In this document: positions 63,500-64,000 of the stretch, piece by piece
Layout: each line of letters opens with the position of its first letter
Position numbering within the stretch: the stretch's first letter is position 1
Assembly (NCBI RefSeq): GCF_001298445.1
Contig: NZ_CP012036.1
Span: 2,049,263-2,113,262, forward strand
Length of the DNA stretch: 64,000 nt
Origin: Nostoc piscinale CENA21
Lineage (GTDB): Bacteria > Cyanobacteriota > Cyanobacteriia > Cyanobacteriales > Nostocaceae
Direction: 5' to 3'
Translations under genes and position numbers: made by a program
The notes under the pieces: generated by a model
Databases searched by the model: none
Told to the model about the DNA's origin: nothing
What the model saw: only the letters and a program-made list of their open reading frames with translations

Positions 63500-64000
63500 G
63501 GCTTTTTATAGAGCGAAAACCAACTACCAGAATCAATCGTAAAAGTAGCCCCATTATTTGTAGCTGTTGTAGTACGAATATCTATTGTGTCGTTGGCTGC
63601 AAGATTAAATAGAGTTACGGAGCCATGAACGGCTAAAGTAAAAGCGCCAGAGGTGGGCTGTATTGTGGTTCTGGCTATATCTTTAAAAAAAGAGCCGTTC
63701 TTATAAACAGAAAGTCTTAGCCTAGTTGTAGCCGTCCCATCTGTTGTGAAAGTTCCAGAAATGTAAGTTTCTAAACAGTAATCACCAGCGTATTCAGAAG
63801 GGATAACAGAATTACCAGTAGATATATTATGAATGTTTTGATTGTCTACTTCTTCTGAATTGAAAACAATTTTATTTACAGCACTAGTGCTAAGGCTTGA
63901 GGTGCTACTGGTTCTAATCGCTGATGCTTTTGGTAAATTATCAGCTACTAAATTACCGCCGACATGGAGATTTTTAGCAATACCAACGCCACCATCAAAT
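63496..64000 (-). CDS. Fibre-like protein with C1q/TNF-like domain, second copy, 5' end outside the window
   Basis: This is the C-terminal part of the fibre-like protein at 43851-44555. By offset its start should lie near 64200, beyond the window. The C1q-like domain (NKIVFNSEEVDN to SGSWFSLYK) is present, together with part of the LHVGGNL motif region. Confidence 0.65.
   Translation of the reverse strand, partial: FDGGVGIAKNLHVGGNLVADNLPKASAIRTSSTSSLSTSAVNKIVFNSEEVDNQNIHNISTGNSVIPSEYAGDYCLETYISGTFTTDGTATTRLRLSVYKNGSFFKDIARTTIQPTSGAFTLAVHGSVTLFNLAANDTIDIRTTTATNNGATFTIDSGSWFSLYKKP

Overview
The window is cyanobacterial, most likely from a filamentous, heterocyst-type (Nostocales-like) genome. 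The HIP1 palindrome GCGATCGC recurs throughout, and the gene families are typical of that group: TPR-CHAT, CHASE2-CHAT, DUF1822/DUF928, multi-GAF histidine kinases, KGK-domain protein and cyanobacterial type 2 lanthipeptides. No 16S gene is present, so genus is inference.

Layout. 1-10.9 kb holds housekeeping and metabolic genes: an AI-2E type permease, DoxX, an SMP-30 lactonase, a GMC oxidoreductase, an ABC1/UbiB kinase and recN. 11-23 kb holds a NACHT NTPase, short repeats including a MITE-like element, a GHL10 glycosidase, a very large TPR-CHAT protease-like protein and an Rpn/DUF4351 protein. 23.1-30.6 kb is a class II lanthipeptide cluster on the minus strand: precursor lanA, then lanM, then a C39-peptidase ABC exporter, then an HlyD adaptor. 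32-38.4 kb is a four-gene operon: sigma-like protein, DUF1822, CHAT-CHASE2, DUF928. A membrane protein and a PAS-GAF-GAF histidine kinase follow, then tRNA-Lys(CUU) at 42.1 kb.

From 42168, inside the tRNA anticodon loop, to 61811 lies a 19,644-bp integrative element. It encodes a tyrosine integrase beside the right end, a DUF3854/VapE-like primase-helicase, a membrane-anchored FtsK/HerA-like ATPase preceded by small membrane proteins, a ribbon-helix-helix-like regulator with CACGTG sites, and an about 8-kb minus-strand block of tightly coupled beta-rich or coiled-coil proteins. One of these has a fibre motif plus a C1q/TNF-like tip and another is a Pro/Gly-rich 876-residue protein. No terminase, portal or tape-measure protein was recognised. 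The best reading is an undescribed virus-like or plasmid-like integrative element. At 61812 the element starts again and runs off the window, so it is tandemly duplicated, or a circular form has been joined into the assembly. Possible replication-control parts are a 10-copy GATCCAT array inside the primase gene, a GTCTACA cluster, and a candidate antisense RNA over the primase leader.

At least ten reading frames in the window are broken, and every break is repaired by removing one base, usually from a homopolymer run. This occurs on both strands and in both chromosome and element. It points to systematic homopolymer over-calling in the assembly (or, less likely, slippage decoding). I therefore give corrected gene spans where stop/start coupling or family length supports them.
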